A stretch of 5,557 bases of DNA from an uncultured Clostridia bacterium (GTDB lineage: Bacteria > Bacillota > Clostridia > UBA1381), in NCBI GenBank assembly GCA_905236685.1, contig CAJOPD010000082.1:1-5557 (forward strand), given 5' to 3'. The notes beneath the pieces are model-generated. The model saw nothing but the letters and a program-made list of their open reading frames with translations. It did not search any database and was not told the DNA's origin. The translations under genes and the position numbers were made by a program. The first letter of the stretch is position 1. The number at the start of each line of letters is the position of its first letter. Positions 1-5,557 of this stretch are shown one piece after another.

Positions 1-278
1 GGAATGGTTTTAAGTCCTGCCTTTTTTGCCGCACGCCAACGGCGTTCGCCTGCCACAATTTTATAACCCTTTTCGGTTTTTGTGACAATAATGGGCTGTA
101 TTACCCCGTATTCCTTTATCGATTCGGACAGCGCAAGGAGCGCCTCCTCGTCAAACTGTTCTCTCGGCTGATTTTTGTTCGGCATTACATCGGTAATCTT
201 TAATTCGGTTATTCCGCCGTCTTGTATCTCCTCGGCGAAAAGCGCATCAAGCCCCTTGCCCAAGCCTTTTTTTGCCAT
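1..278 (-). CDS. parB: ParB/Spo0J chromosome-partitioning protein, N-terminal part (cut by window edge)
   Basis: This is the first 92 codons of a ParB-family CTPase clamp that loads at parS sites, spreads along DNA and recruits SMC; it also stimulates ParA ATPase. The start gives MAKKGLGKGLDALF, the conserved basic N-terminal box that contacts ParA. NKNQPRE lies near residues 34-40, GVIQPIIV near 58-65, and GERRWRAAKKAG near 78-89, which is the arginine-rich CTP-binding motif of the ParB N-terminal domain. The helix-turn-helix parS reader and the dimerisation domain lie beyond the edge. The start ATG is four bases past the parA stop, and an AAGGAG ribosome site (286-291 on this strand) overlaps that stop, so translation is probably coupled to parA. 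Noc is a ParB paralogue, but adjacency to parA and the N-terminal box favour ParB/Spo0J. Confidence 0.96.
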   Translation of the reverse strand, partial: MAKKGLGKGLDALFAEEIQDGGITELKITDVMPNKNQPREQFDEEALLALSESIKEYGVIQPIIVTKTEKGYKIVAGERRWRAAKKAGLKTI

Positions 279-282
279 TTTA

Positions 283-1050
283 TCACTCCTTGTTATTCTT
301 TATAACTTCCCGTGCCAGCGCAAAATATGCGTCTGCGCCCTTTGAAGTAATGTCATATTTTATTATCGGCTGACCGTAGCTTGGCGCCTCGGAAAGCCGC
401 ACAGTTCTGGGGATTTGTACCGAAAAAACTTTATCCCCGAAATGATTTTTTACCTCCTCCAAAACCTGTTTTGACAGGTTTGTCCGCGAATCGAACATAG
501 TTGCCAAAATTCCTTCAAGTTCCAGGTCCTTGTTAAAGGCTCTCCTGATATTTTTAATAGAAGTTACCATTTGCGAAAGACCTTCCAGGGAAAAATATTC
601 GCATTGAATTGGGATTAAAACGCTGTCCGCCGCCGTCATAATGTTAATCGTCAGCATACCGAGCGCGGGAGGCGAATCGATAATGATAAAATCGTATAAA
701 TCCCGTATTAAAGCCAAGGCGTTCTTCAAAAACTGCTCGCGGTCTTCCTCTCCTGCAAGCTCAACCTCCGCTGCGGAAAGTGCGGGAAGGGACGGAATAA
801 CCGACAAACCGCCCGTTTTTGTTTTCAAAACGGCTTCTTTTACCTTGTTTTTATCAACAAGACAGTCATAAACAGAAAGAGAAATCCTGTTTTTTTCTAT
901 TCCTACGCCGGAGGTTGCGTTGCCCTGTGGGTCGCAGTCAACGAGCAGAACTTTTTTGCCCTTATATGCAAGGCAAGCGGCGAGATTTACTGCGGTGGTG
1001 GTTTTTCCCACACCGCCCTTCTGATTGGAAACGGCAATAATTTTTCCCAT
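283..1050 (-). CDS. parA: ParA/Soj chromosome-partitioning ATPase
   Basis: This 255-residue protein has the usual length of chromosomal ParA/Soj, a deviant-Walker ATPase that binds nucleoid DNA as an ATP dimer and is driven by ParB; Soj also affects DnaA in Bacillus. Visible motifs are the deviant Walker A KGGVGKTT at 11-18 (signature Lys11, catalytic Lys16), Walker A' VLLVDCDPQGN at 34-44, and IIIDSPPALG at 122-131 (switch II, Asp125). The C-terminal part carries FDSRTNLS (187-194) and PRTVRLSEAPSYGQPI (214-229), typical of Soj, with arginines that match the DNA-binding surface of the family. The ATG is preceded at 5 nt by AGAGGAG (1056-1062). It forms an operon with parB downstream. Upstream there is no rsmG or noc, the common Firmicute neighbours; instead the gene diverges from a germination operon. 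Confidence 0.97.
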   Translation of the reverse strand: MGKIIAVSNQKGGVGKTTTAVNLAACLAYKGKKVLLVDCDPQGNATSGVGIEKNRISLSVYDCLVDKNKVKEAVLKTKTGGLSVIPSLPALSAAEVELAGEEDREQFLKNALALIRDLYDFIIIDSPPALGMLTINIMTAADSVLIPIQCEYFSLEGLSQMVTSIKNIRRAFNKDLELEGILATMFDSRTNLSKQVLEEVKNHFGDKVFSVQIPRTVRLSEAPSYGQPIIKYDITSKGADAYFALAREVIKNNKE

Positions 1051-1082
1051 AAAAACTCCTCTTTTGAATGTATTACTACCTA

Positions 1083-1110
1083 ATTATATCACAAAAAAAG
1101 AAAAAGTAAA
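1083..1110 (-). promoter_or_regulatory. Predicted sigma-A promoter of parAB
   Basis: Reading the minus strand, a perfect -10 TATAAT (1083-1088) is preceded by TG one base upstream (extended -10, TGATATAAT). A weaker -35 TTTACT (1105-1110, four of six matches) sits 16 bp upstream. The start site would fall near 1076, leaving a leader of about 25 nt before the parA ATG. The -35 box directly abuts the parS-like site at 1111-1126, so ParB bound there could repress or modulate its own operon; that regulation is inference. Confidence 0.7.
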
Positions 1111-1126
1111 TGTTTCACATGAAACA
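1111..1126. promoter_or_regulatory. parS: parS-like ParB-binding site 1, in the parA/gerA divergent gap
   Basis: The sequence TGTTTCACATGAAACA differs at one position from the bacterial parS consensus TGTTNCACGTGAAACA (G to A at position 9). The 7-bp arms TGTTTCA/TGAAACA are perfect, and the inverted symmetry extends by three more A/T bases on each side (1108-1129). It lies beside parAB, as origin-proximal parS sites usually do. The same 16 bases recur at 2818-2833, which supports function over chance. Its position between the parA -35 box and the start of the gerA leader could affect both promoters. Confidence 0.85.
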
Positions 1127-1140
1127 TTTTACAGTTTTTT

Positions 1141-1169
1141 GAATATTTTTGGTAAAATCGGGGAAAATA
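1141..1169 (+). promoter_or_regulatory. Candidate forespore (sigma-G-type) promoter of the ger operon
   Basis: GAATA (1141-1145) followed after 17 bp by GAAAATA (1163-1169) resembles the sigma-G pattern of a GNATR -35 box and a CATNNTA -10 box; the -10 matches five of seven positions of CATWMTA. Known gerA-type operons are transcribed by sigma-G in the forespore, so the location fits. The region is very A/T rich, so chance matches are likely. A sigma-A-like alternative, TTTACA (1128-1133) with TGGTAAAAT (1150-1158), has a long 19-bp spacer. Only the family context favours sigma-G. Confidence 0.35.
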
Positions 1170-1197
1170 GTTAAAAAAGAAAAAGCAGGGGAAAAGT

Positions 1198-2814
1198 ATG
1201 AAATTTTTAAAAACCGCGAAAAAAACCCTCTTTTATAGTCATAATGAAGAAAAAGCGCCGTTTGTTTTGGAAAAGGACGAAAACGGACCTGTCTATGATA
1301 TACGCAAAGAAAAGCCGGAAAAAAGCAAAACAAGAATTAGCGAAAGTCTTGCAGAAAACAAGAGTTTTGCAGAAAAATTGTTCAGCGTACCCAAAAACAG
1401 CGATGTGATTTTAAGAGAACTGACCCTAAGAGGTGGGCGGAAGGCGTTTTTGGTTTTTTATGACGGTATGTGCAGCGCGGATTTGATAGACGGAAGCATT
1501 ATAAAGCCGCTTTTGGAACTCCCGTATTTTGAGGAAAAGGGCAAAAAATATGATGAAAAAAGGCTTCAAGAAAAGCTTATAATGCATAGCCAGCTAAAAA
1601 AAGCGACAACTTTTGAAGAAGTTGCCGAGGAGGTAAACTTCGGCGGCTGCGGCGTTTTTGTGGACGGATTAAGCTGTGCGCTTTGCGCTGATGTCAAGAA
1701 TTGGCCGCACAGGAGCGTTGAAAGGGCAAAAAATGAACAGACAATTTACGGACCGCAGGAGGCTTTTGCGGAAATGCTGCGCGGAAATGCCGCACAGGTG
1801 CGAAAGTTTTTAAAAACCGAAAAGCTTATATGTGAAAAAATTGAAATAGGAAATGTTTCAAAAACGCCCGGGGCGCTGATGTATCTTGAAGATGTGGCAA
1901 ACAGCGCTTTGATAGAGGAAATAAGGCACAGGCTGAACGGGATATCGGTCGATTATGTGATTTCAATAGAAGAAGTTTCTATGCTGATAGAGGAAAATCC
2001 TCTAATGATAACGGGGCATATTCTTGCAACAGAGCGCCCCGACAGAGTTGCAAGAGCAATTTCGGAGGGGCGTGCCGCCGTCATTTTAAACGGAAGTCCG
2101 CGGGCGCTGATTTTGCCGACAAATGCTTATGAAATGACGCACAGCGCGTCAGACGCATATTTAAGAATAGATTTTGCGAATATGTCACGCGCGCTGAGGC
2201 TTATAGCAACGGCGATTTCGATACTTCTTCCGGGGATATTTCTTGCAATAACAATGTACCACTCGGAAATGCTGCCGACATATCTCTTATATGCCATAAG
2301 CTCGTCGCGGCAAAATGTGCCTTTTCCAAGCGTTATTGAACTGCTTTTAATGGATTTCTCCTTTGAAATGATACGAGAAGCAGGCATAAGAATGCCCAAT
2401 CCGATAGGCTCGGTTTTGGGAATTGTCGGCGGTCTTATTCTGGGACAGGCGGCGGTCAGCGCAAAAATAGTAAGCCCGATAATGATAATCATAATTTCGC
2501 TGACAGGAATAGGCTCCTTTGCTACGGCAGATTATTCTTTAAGTTGGAGCTATCGTATATTAAAAATAGTGTTTGTTTTAATAGGCGCGTCCTTCGGCTT
2601 TTTCGGGATAGCTTTGGGAATTTTCGTATATGCAATGCTTATTGCGGGCAGTACCAGCTTTGGAATTCCCTTTTTGTCCCCTGCGCCAAGCGGCGAACTT
2701 ATAAAAAATGCGGTTTTTGTGCCGCCAGCGTGGAAAACGGAAAAACGCCCCGAATATCTTAAAACAAAAAAGCCAAAAAAAAGCGATAAAATAAGTAAAA
2801 AGTGGCGAGGCTGA
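1198..2814 (+). CDS. gerAA: Spore germinant receptor subunit A (GerA family)
   Basis: This 538-residue protein is the A subunit of a nutrient germinant receptor of the inner spore membrane, where the A subunits are thought to form an ion channel. The soluble N-terminal part (to about 330) starts with a basic, lysine-rich stretch and has SDVILRELTL (68-77), the subdomain boundary GPQEAFAE (185-192) and the family-typical TERPDRVARAISEGRAAVI (278-296). The membrane part has hydrophobic segments near 335-354, 405-424, 425-444 and 454-485 (probably two), with the signature MIREAGIRMPNPIGSVLGIV (391-410) and FGIPFLSPAPSG (488-499). A lysine-rich tail ends the protein. The ATG follows AGGGGA by 5 nt. 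It is first in an A-B-C operon. The receptor paralogue and its germinant cannot be told; the symbol denotes subunit class only. The usual EP...E..VRGP region is diverged. Confidence 0.95.
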   Translation: MKFLKTAKKTLFYSHNEEKAPFVLEKDENGPVYDIRKEKPEKSKTRISESLAENKSFAEKLFSVPKNSDVILRELTLRGGRKAFLVFYDGMCSADLIDGSIIKPLLELPYFEEKGKKYDEKRLQEKLIMHSQLKKATTFEEVAEEVNFGGCGVFVDGLSCALCADVKNWPHRSVERAKNEQTIYGPQEAFAEMLRGNAAQVRKFLKTEKLICEKIEIGNVSKTPGALMYLEDVANSALIEEIRHRLNGISVDYVISIEEVSMLIEENPLMITGHILATERPDRVARAISEGRAAVILNGSPRALILPTNAYEMTHSASDAYLRIDFANMSRALRLIATAISILLPGIFLAITMYHSEMLPTYLLYAISSSRQNVPFPSVIELLLMDFSFEMIREAGIRMPNPIGSVLGIVGGLILGQAAVSAKIVSPIMIIIISLTGIGSFATADYSLSWSYRILKIVFVLIGASFGFFGIALGIFVYAMLIAGSTSFGIPFLSPAPSGELIKNAVFVPPAWKTEKRPEYLKTKKPKKSDKISKKWRG

Positions 2815-2817
2815 AAA

Positions 2818-2833
2818 TGTTTCACATGAAACA
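2818..2833. promoter_or_regulatory. parS: parS-like ParB-binding site 2, in the gerA/gerB gap
   Basis: TGTTTCACATGAAACA begins four bases past the gerA stop codon. It is identical in sequence and orientation to the copy at 1111-1126 and one base from consensus parS. It lies in the 43-bp gap before the gerB GTG, upstream of the ribosome site at 2844-2850. A perfect 16-base repeat that matches a known site beside parAB is very unlikely by chance. ParB loading here would place a partition complex over a transcribed receptor operon. Confidence 0.85.
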
Positions 2834-2843
2834 ATTGGAAAAT

Positions 2844-2850
2844 AAGGGAG
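2844..2850 (+). promoter_or_regulatory. Ribosome binding site fixing the GTG start of gerB
   Basis: AAGGGAG stands 7 nt before the GTG at 2858. No ATG in the same frame lies nearer to it; the first in-frame ATG is codon 11 (2888), which would remove the cytoplasmic N-terminus and sits 37 nt from this site. The GTG start is therefore preferred. Confidence 0.8.
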
Positions 2851-2857
2851 AAAAATT

Positions 2858-3955
2858 GTGAAAAATGAAGTTATACGCGAGAAGGAAATGACCTTGCTTG
2901 TCGCAAATTTGCTGAGCGTGAAGGCGATTTTTGCGTTTCCGCGGACATTGTTTCAAACAAGCGCAAATGCGGCGTGGATAGAGGTAATTTATATGTCCCT
3001 TTTGGCGTGGACAATGCTTGAAATATCCTTTTTGACATACAAGGGTTCGGGCAAAAAATCAATAATAGACATATCAGATAAAATCGGCGGAAAACCGCTT
3101 AAAATCACGGTTTCTCTGCTGATAGCAGCCGCCCTTTCGGTGAATTTTCTGATTGAAATAAGAATGTTTTCCGAGTCGGTAAAGCTTATTCTTCTTCCGC
3201 GGACGGAGATAGAATATATAATGATTTTGCTTGCGGCAACGATATGTATAGGGCAAAGACGCGGACTTTCGGCAATCGCAACCGTGAACGCAATATTTTT
3301 CCCGATATGCCTGGTATTTTTAGGCTTTATTGTAGCCTTTCTCGGCAAAATGTATAGTATAAACAATCTTTTCCCCATTTTTGGCAACGGTACAAGGAGC
3401 ATTTTGACGGGAGGCTTTAAAAATATATCCTGTTTCGGCGACATTATCGCGGTGAACCTGCTGTTGCCGCATACAAAGGACATAAGTGTGCCGAAAAAAA
3501 GCGGAAGAAAAGCGCTTTTAATCGCCTCATTGACAATGTTTTTCATCTGTTTAAGTTATGCGCTCTGTTATCCCTATCCGCTTTCTAAGGAATATCTTCT
3601 TCCTGTATACCAGCTGTCGAAAATGATACGCGCGGGGGAATATTTTCAGCGGTTTGAGGCATTTTTTGAATTCGTATGGGAAATCTCACAGCTTTTATAT
3701 TCATCTATTTATGTATTCTTAATCTGTGAAACGATTTCAAAGGCGTTTGGTTTAAAGGACCGAAACGCTGTTTCTTACGGTGTAATTGCAGTGATAACTT
3801 TTGTTGCGGCAGAGCCTGTTTCGGTTGAAAAAGTGCTTAAATTAAGCCATATTGCAGACATTTTGACGGCGCCGATAGTGTATCTTTTGCCGATTTTAAT
3901 CCCGATTTTATATATTATAAAGACAAGAAAAATCCGAGAGGAAATGCGTAGATGA
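2858..3955 (+). CDS. gerAB: Spore germinant receptor subunit B (GerAB-family, APC-like permease)
   Basis: This 365-residue protein has the standard length for the B subunit, which belongs to the APC transporter superfamily and carries the nutrient-binding pocket in characterised receptors. About ten hydrophobic segments can be drawn, near 13-32, 40-61, 82-101, 118-136, 141-162, 187-203, 219-238, 267-292, 305-320 and 333-354. The stretch RFEAFFEFVWEISQLL (265-280) matches the family's conserved 'R-x-E/D-x-F-W' helix, and NLFPIFGNG (170-178) is also typical. The start is GTG with a good ribosome site. The tail is short and basic. The stop overlaps the gerC start in ATGA (3952-3955), so the two are translationally coupled. 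Germinant specificity cannot be read from the sequence; the symbol gives subunit class only. Confidence 0.95.
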   Translation: MKNEVIREKEMTLLVANLLSVKAIFAFPRTLFQTSANAAWIEVIYMSLLAWTMLEISFLTYKGSGKKSIIDISDKIGGKPLKITVSLLIAAALSVNFLIEIRMFSESVKLILLPRTEIEYIMILLAATICIGQRRGLSAIATVNAIFFPICLVFLGFIVAFLGKMYSINNLFPIFGNGTRSILTGGFKNISCFGDIIAVNLLLPHTKDISVPKKSGRKALLIASLTMFFICLSYALCYPYPLSKEYLLPVYQLSKMIRAGEYFQRFEAFFEFVWEISQLLYSSIYVFLICETISKAFGLKDRNAVSYGVIAVITFVAAEPVSVEKVLKLSHIADILTAPIVYLLPILIPILYIIKTRKIREEMRR

Positions 3956-5172
3956 AATTTTTAAAACTTGCGGTTATCATAATTATCCTTGTAAGCTTTG
4001 CAAGCTGTAAAGATGCACAAGAACCCGAAACACACGGCTATGTTGTAGCAATAGGAATAGACGCGCCAAAGCCTGATGAGCAGGGATATAATATAACGAT
4101 ACAGTTCGCCAATCCCGACAAGATAAGCGGCGGTTCAAGCGAGACGGGCGGCAAGGGCGGCGAGGAAAGCATTGAGAATATAACCGTTTTAGCGCCCGGG
4201 ATTTATCCTGCCATAAATATAGCAAACCACATAATAAGCAAAAAGTTTGTTCTTTCGCATACGAAACTCATTGTTTTTTCCGATGAAATAGCAAAATCGG
4301 GCGTAAATCGGTTTATGGAAACGGTAAACAGAAACGGAGATTTCCGTCCAAACATATATTTTGCGGTGAGCAAGGGCACGGCAAAGGAGTTTTTGGAGGC
4401 CGTAAATCCAAAAACAGAGGTAAACCCCGTAAGGTATTATACGATGATTTTTGAAAATGATTATTCGGGCTTTATTCCGCAGGATATGAGCCAGGATTTT
4501 TACCTATTTTTCGGAAGCGAGGAAAAGAGCACGGTTATGCCGATATGCTCGGTGGCAAAAGCGGAAACGGCAGGAAATTATGCGGAGTTTGGCTATCAGT
4601 ATAAGGTGGAGGACTATGTTGCGGGCGAAATACCCACAACAAGCAGAGAGATACAGATTGCGGGAATGGCGGTGTTCAGCGGTGACAGAAAGGTTGCGGA
4701 AATCGCGGACATAGAAACGGAAATTTTTAACATTATGACGGGAGAATATCAAAGCAGTTATGTTTCCTACTATTTTGGCGATGAAATGCCCGTAACGGTT
4801 ATGCAGTTGCAGAAAAAAAGACCCAAAATATCGGTAGATACAAAAGGCGAAACGCCTAAAATAAAGATAACGGTATATCTTGAAGCCGATATTTCCGCGG
4901 GAACGGGAAAAGATGTAATAGAAAGCGAGCTCAATGCGTTTTCACGCGCAGCGGCGGCAGAAATTGAAAAGCAGGCGCAGCAATTTTTTGGAGAAACAAA
5001 GGCGGTTGGTACAGATGTTGTGGGCTTTGGGAGCTATGCAAAGCGTAATTTTAAAAGCATAAAAGAGTTTCAGGAATATGGCTGGAAGGAGCGCTATAAA
5101 AACGCGGAAATGGAAATAAAAGTGCAGTTTTCGGTACGAAGAACCGGACTGATTGTAAGGGGCGGGATATAA
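3952..5172 (+). CDS. gerAC: Spore germinant receptor subunit C, lipoprotein (Ger(x)C family)
   Basis: This 406-residue protein is the lipid-anchored C subunit, which in known receptors sits on the outer face of the inner spore membrane and is needed for receptor function. The N-terminus is a lipoprotein signal: MKFLK, a hydrophobic run at 6-16, then FASC with Cys19 as the probable lipidated residue; Phe at -3 is less usual than Leu. Family features follow: GYVVAIGIDAP (29-39) with ITIQFANP (48-55), the stretch ISKKFVLSHTKLIVFSDEIA (95-114), and the C-terminal domain with DVVGFGSYAKRNF (355-367), W378 and a final strand pair VQFSVRRTGLIVRG (391-404). A Gly/Ser-rich linker lies at 59-70. The ATG overlaps the gerB stop, and GAGAGGAA about 8-9 nt upstream inside gerB serves as its ribosome site. 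Confidence 0.95.
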   Translation: MKFLKLAVIIIILVSFASCKDAQEPETHGYVVAIGIDAPKPDEQGYNITIQFANPDKISGGSSETGGKGGEESIENITVLAPGIYPAINIANHIISKKFVLSHTKLIVFSDEIAKSGVNRFMETVNRNGDFRPNIYFAVSKGTAKEFLEAVNPKTEVNPVRYYTMIFENDYSGFIPQDMSQDFYLFFGSEEKSTVMPICSVAKAETAGNYAEFGYQYKVEDYVAGEIPTTSREIQIAGMAVFSGDRKVAEIADIETEIFNIMTGEYQSSYVSYYFGDEMPVTVMQLQKKRPKISVDTKGETPKIKITVYLEADISAGTGKDVIESELNAFSRAAAAEIEKQAQQFFGETKAVGTDVVGFGSYAKRNFKSIKEFQEYGWKERYKNAEMEIKVQFSVRRTGLIVRGGI

Positions 5173-5343
5173 ATGGCGGCAGGATTGGTTTTTGTTATGG
5201 CGCTCGGTGCTGCGGTAAAAACGGCGTCTTACGGCGTTTGGGAGGCAAAAAGGGACAATTTTTGGGGCGGGAGCGTTGCGATAGCTCTTGCGGTTTTTTG
5301 CATAGCCTTGGCAGTCAGATATGTTGTAAAATATTGGGCTTGA
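5173..5343 (+). CDS. Small two-pass membrane protein, candidate accessory (D-type) germinant receptor subunit
   Basis: This 56-codon frame starts MAAGLVFVMALGAAVK and ends VKYWA, with two hydrophobic segments (about 4-15 and 33-53) around a short polar loop containing EAKRDN (24-29). Its ATG directly follows the gerC TAA with no spacer, and AAGGGG (5157-5162) lies 10 nt upstream, so it belongs to the ger operon. Some Bacillus ger operons carry a 'D' gene for a small protein of similar size and topology that modulates germination; position and topology fit that role, but I recognise no specific sequence signature, so this is inference. A chance frame is possible, but the tight junction, ribosome site and hydrophobic pattern favour a real gene. 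Confidence 0.75.
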   Translation: MAAGLVFVMALGAAVKTASYGVWEAKRDNFWGGSVAIALAVFCIALAVRYVVKYWA

Positions 5344-5368
5344 CACAAAAAGAAAAGCGGGATATAAT
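5340..5368 (+). promoter_or_regulatory. Consensus sigma-A promoter of rnpB
   Basis: A perfect -35 TTGACA (5340-5345) and a perfect -10 TATAAT (5363-5368) are separated by the optimal 17 bp. The start site would fall near 5375. This is as strong as housekeeping promoters get and fits an abundant stable RNA. The -35 box includes the TGA stop (5341-5343) of the small membrane-protein gene. No terminator hairpin separates the operon from rnpB. Confidence 0.93.
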
Positions 5369-5374
5369 CTATGC

Positions 5375-5557
5375 GAGTAAATCAGGCGGTTGCGGGCATA
5401 TTTTATATGCGTGAGGAAAGTCCGGGCTTCACAGAGCAGGGTGCCGGCTAACGACCGGTGAAGGCGACTTCAAGGAAAGTGCAACAGAAAATAAACGCCG
5501 ATTTTTCGGTAAGTGTGGAAATGTGAGGTAAGAGCTCACAGGGAAGATGGTAACTGA
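5375..5557 (+). ncRNA. rnpB: RNase P RNA, class A, 5' half (cut by window edge)
   Basis: This is the catalytic RNA that removes 5' leaders from tRNA precursors. The conserved blocks appear in order: GAGGAAAGTCCGGGCT (5413-5428, conserved region I with the 5' strand of P4), GGGTGCCGGCTAACGACCGG (P7/P8 area), the GAAG-GCGA-CTTC tetraloop hairpin (5460-5471, P9), GAAAGTGCAACAGA (5475-5488, conserved region II) and GAGGTAAGAGCTCAC (5525-5539, conserved region III) in a stem pairing TGTGAG with CTCACA. A P3-like hairpin GCATAT/ATATGC lies at 5396-5410. The 'GUGCAACAGAAA' form and a P12-type region mark class A, unlike the class B RNA of Bacillus. The exact 5' end is inferred from the promoter. About half of the usual 350-400 nt is present; the 3' strand of P4 and the 3' end are missing. 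Confidence 0.95.

Noticed and set aside
641..1040. Two overlapping plus-strand frames within parA
   Set aside because: parA is unmistakable on the other strand; these frames are low-complexity shadows without a start context.
1661..1688. Three cysteines close together in GerA (Cys151, Cys160, Cys163) as a possible metal or redox site
   Set aside because: The segment fits a buried strand-rich part of the N-terminal domain, spacing does not match a known metal motif, and no partner ligands are evident.
2127..2492. Minus-strand frame of 121 codons inside gerA
   Set aside because: It is antisense to the conserved membrane domain of gerA; hydrophobic codons on one strand readily give an open hydrophobic frame on the other.
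2550..2834. Minus-strand frame of 94 codons starting MFHVKH, opposite the gerA 3' end
   Set aside because: Its first codons are simply the reverse reading of the parS site, it lies wholly opposite gerA coding sequence, and it has no ribosome site of its own. It is a shadow.
2989..3546. Minus-strand frame of 185 codons inside gerB
   Set aside because: It mirrors gerB transmembrane codons, lacks any recognisable domain and would fully overlap a certain gene.
1198..3966. Identical first 15 bases of gerA and gerC (both begin MKFLK)
   Set aside because: The match is short, A/T rich and typical of efficient starts; the sequences diverge at once afterwards, and gerA's N-terminus is not a lipoprotein signal.
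4942..5346. Minus-strand frame of 134 codons across the gerC end and the small gene
   Set aside because: It would run opposite two genes in a well-packed operon and contains no recognisable domain.
5344..5374. Search for a rho-independent terminator ending the ger operon
   Set aside because: No GC-rich hairpin followed by a T-run is present; the interval is entirely rnpB promoter.

Overview
The window reads as chromosome from a low-to-moderate GC, endospore-forming Firmicute, most likely a member of Clostridia. The reasons are a Soj/Spo0J (ParA/ParB) pair of the chromosomal type, a complete GerA-class germinant receptor operon, A-rich purine Shine-Dalgarno sites, and a class A (ancestral type) RNase P RNA instead of the class B form of Bacillus. 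The species cannot be named from this sequence.

Layout. On the minus strand, parA (283-1050) is followed by the 5' part of parB (1-278), which runs off the left edge; parB's ribosome site overlaps the parA stop. A 147-bp divergent gap (1051-1197) holds a parA promoter, a parS-like site and a possible sporulation-type promoter for the rightward operon. On the plus strand come the A, B and C subunits of a GerA-family spore germinant receptor (1198-2814, 2858-3955, 3952-5172), then a 56-codon, probably two-pass membrane protein whose ATG directly follows the gerC stop (5173-5343). The window ends inside rnpB, the RNase P RNA, which has its own consensus sigma-A promoter; the -35 box of that promoter overlaps the small gene's stop codon.

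How the parts fit. ParA and ParB act at the origin in chromosome segregation and, in spore formers, in trapping the origin in the forespore. Two identical 16-bp near-parS sites lie here: one in the divergent gap touching the parA promoter, the other in the 43-bp gap between gerA and gerB. The receptor genes would be expressed in the forespore and placed in the inner spore membrane; the small protein is a candidate accessory 'D-type' subunit. rnpB is an independent housekeeping gene.

No mobile element, CRISPR array, tRNA or broken gene was seen. The gene content is known biology. The less ordinary points are the parS copy inside the germination operon, the shared one-base deviation of both parS copies, the small fourth gene, and the dense packing of the rnpB promoter into the operon's end.
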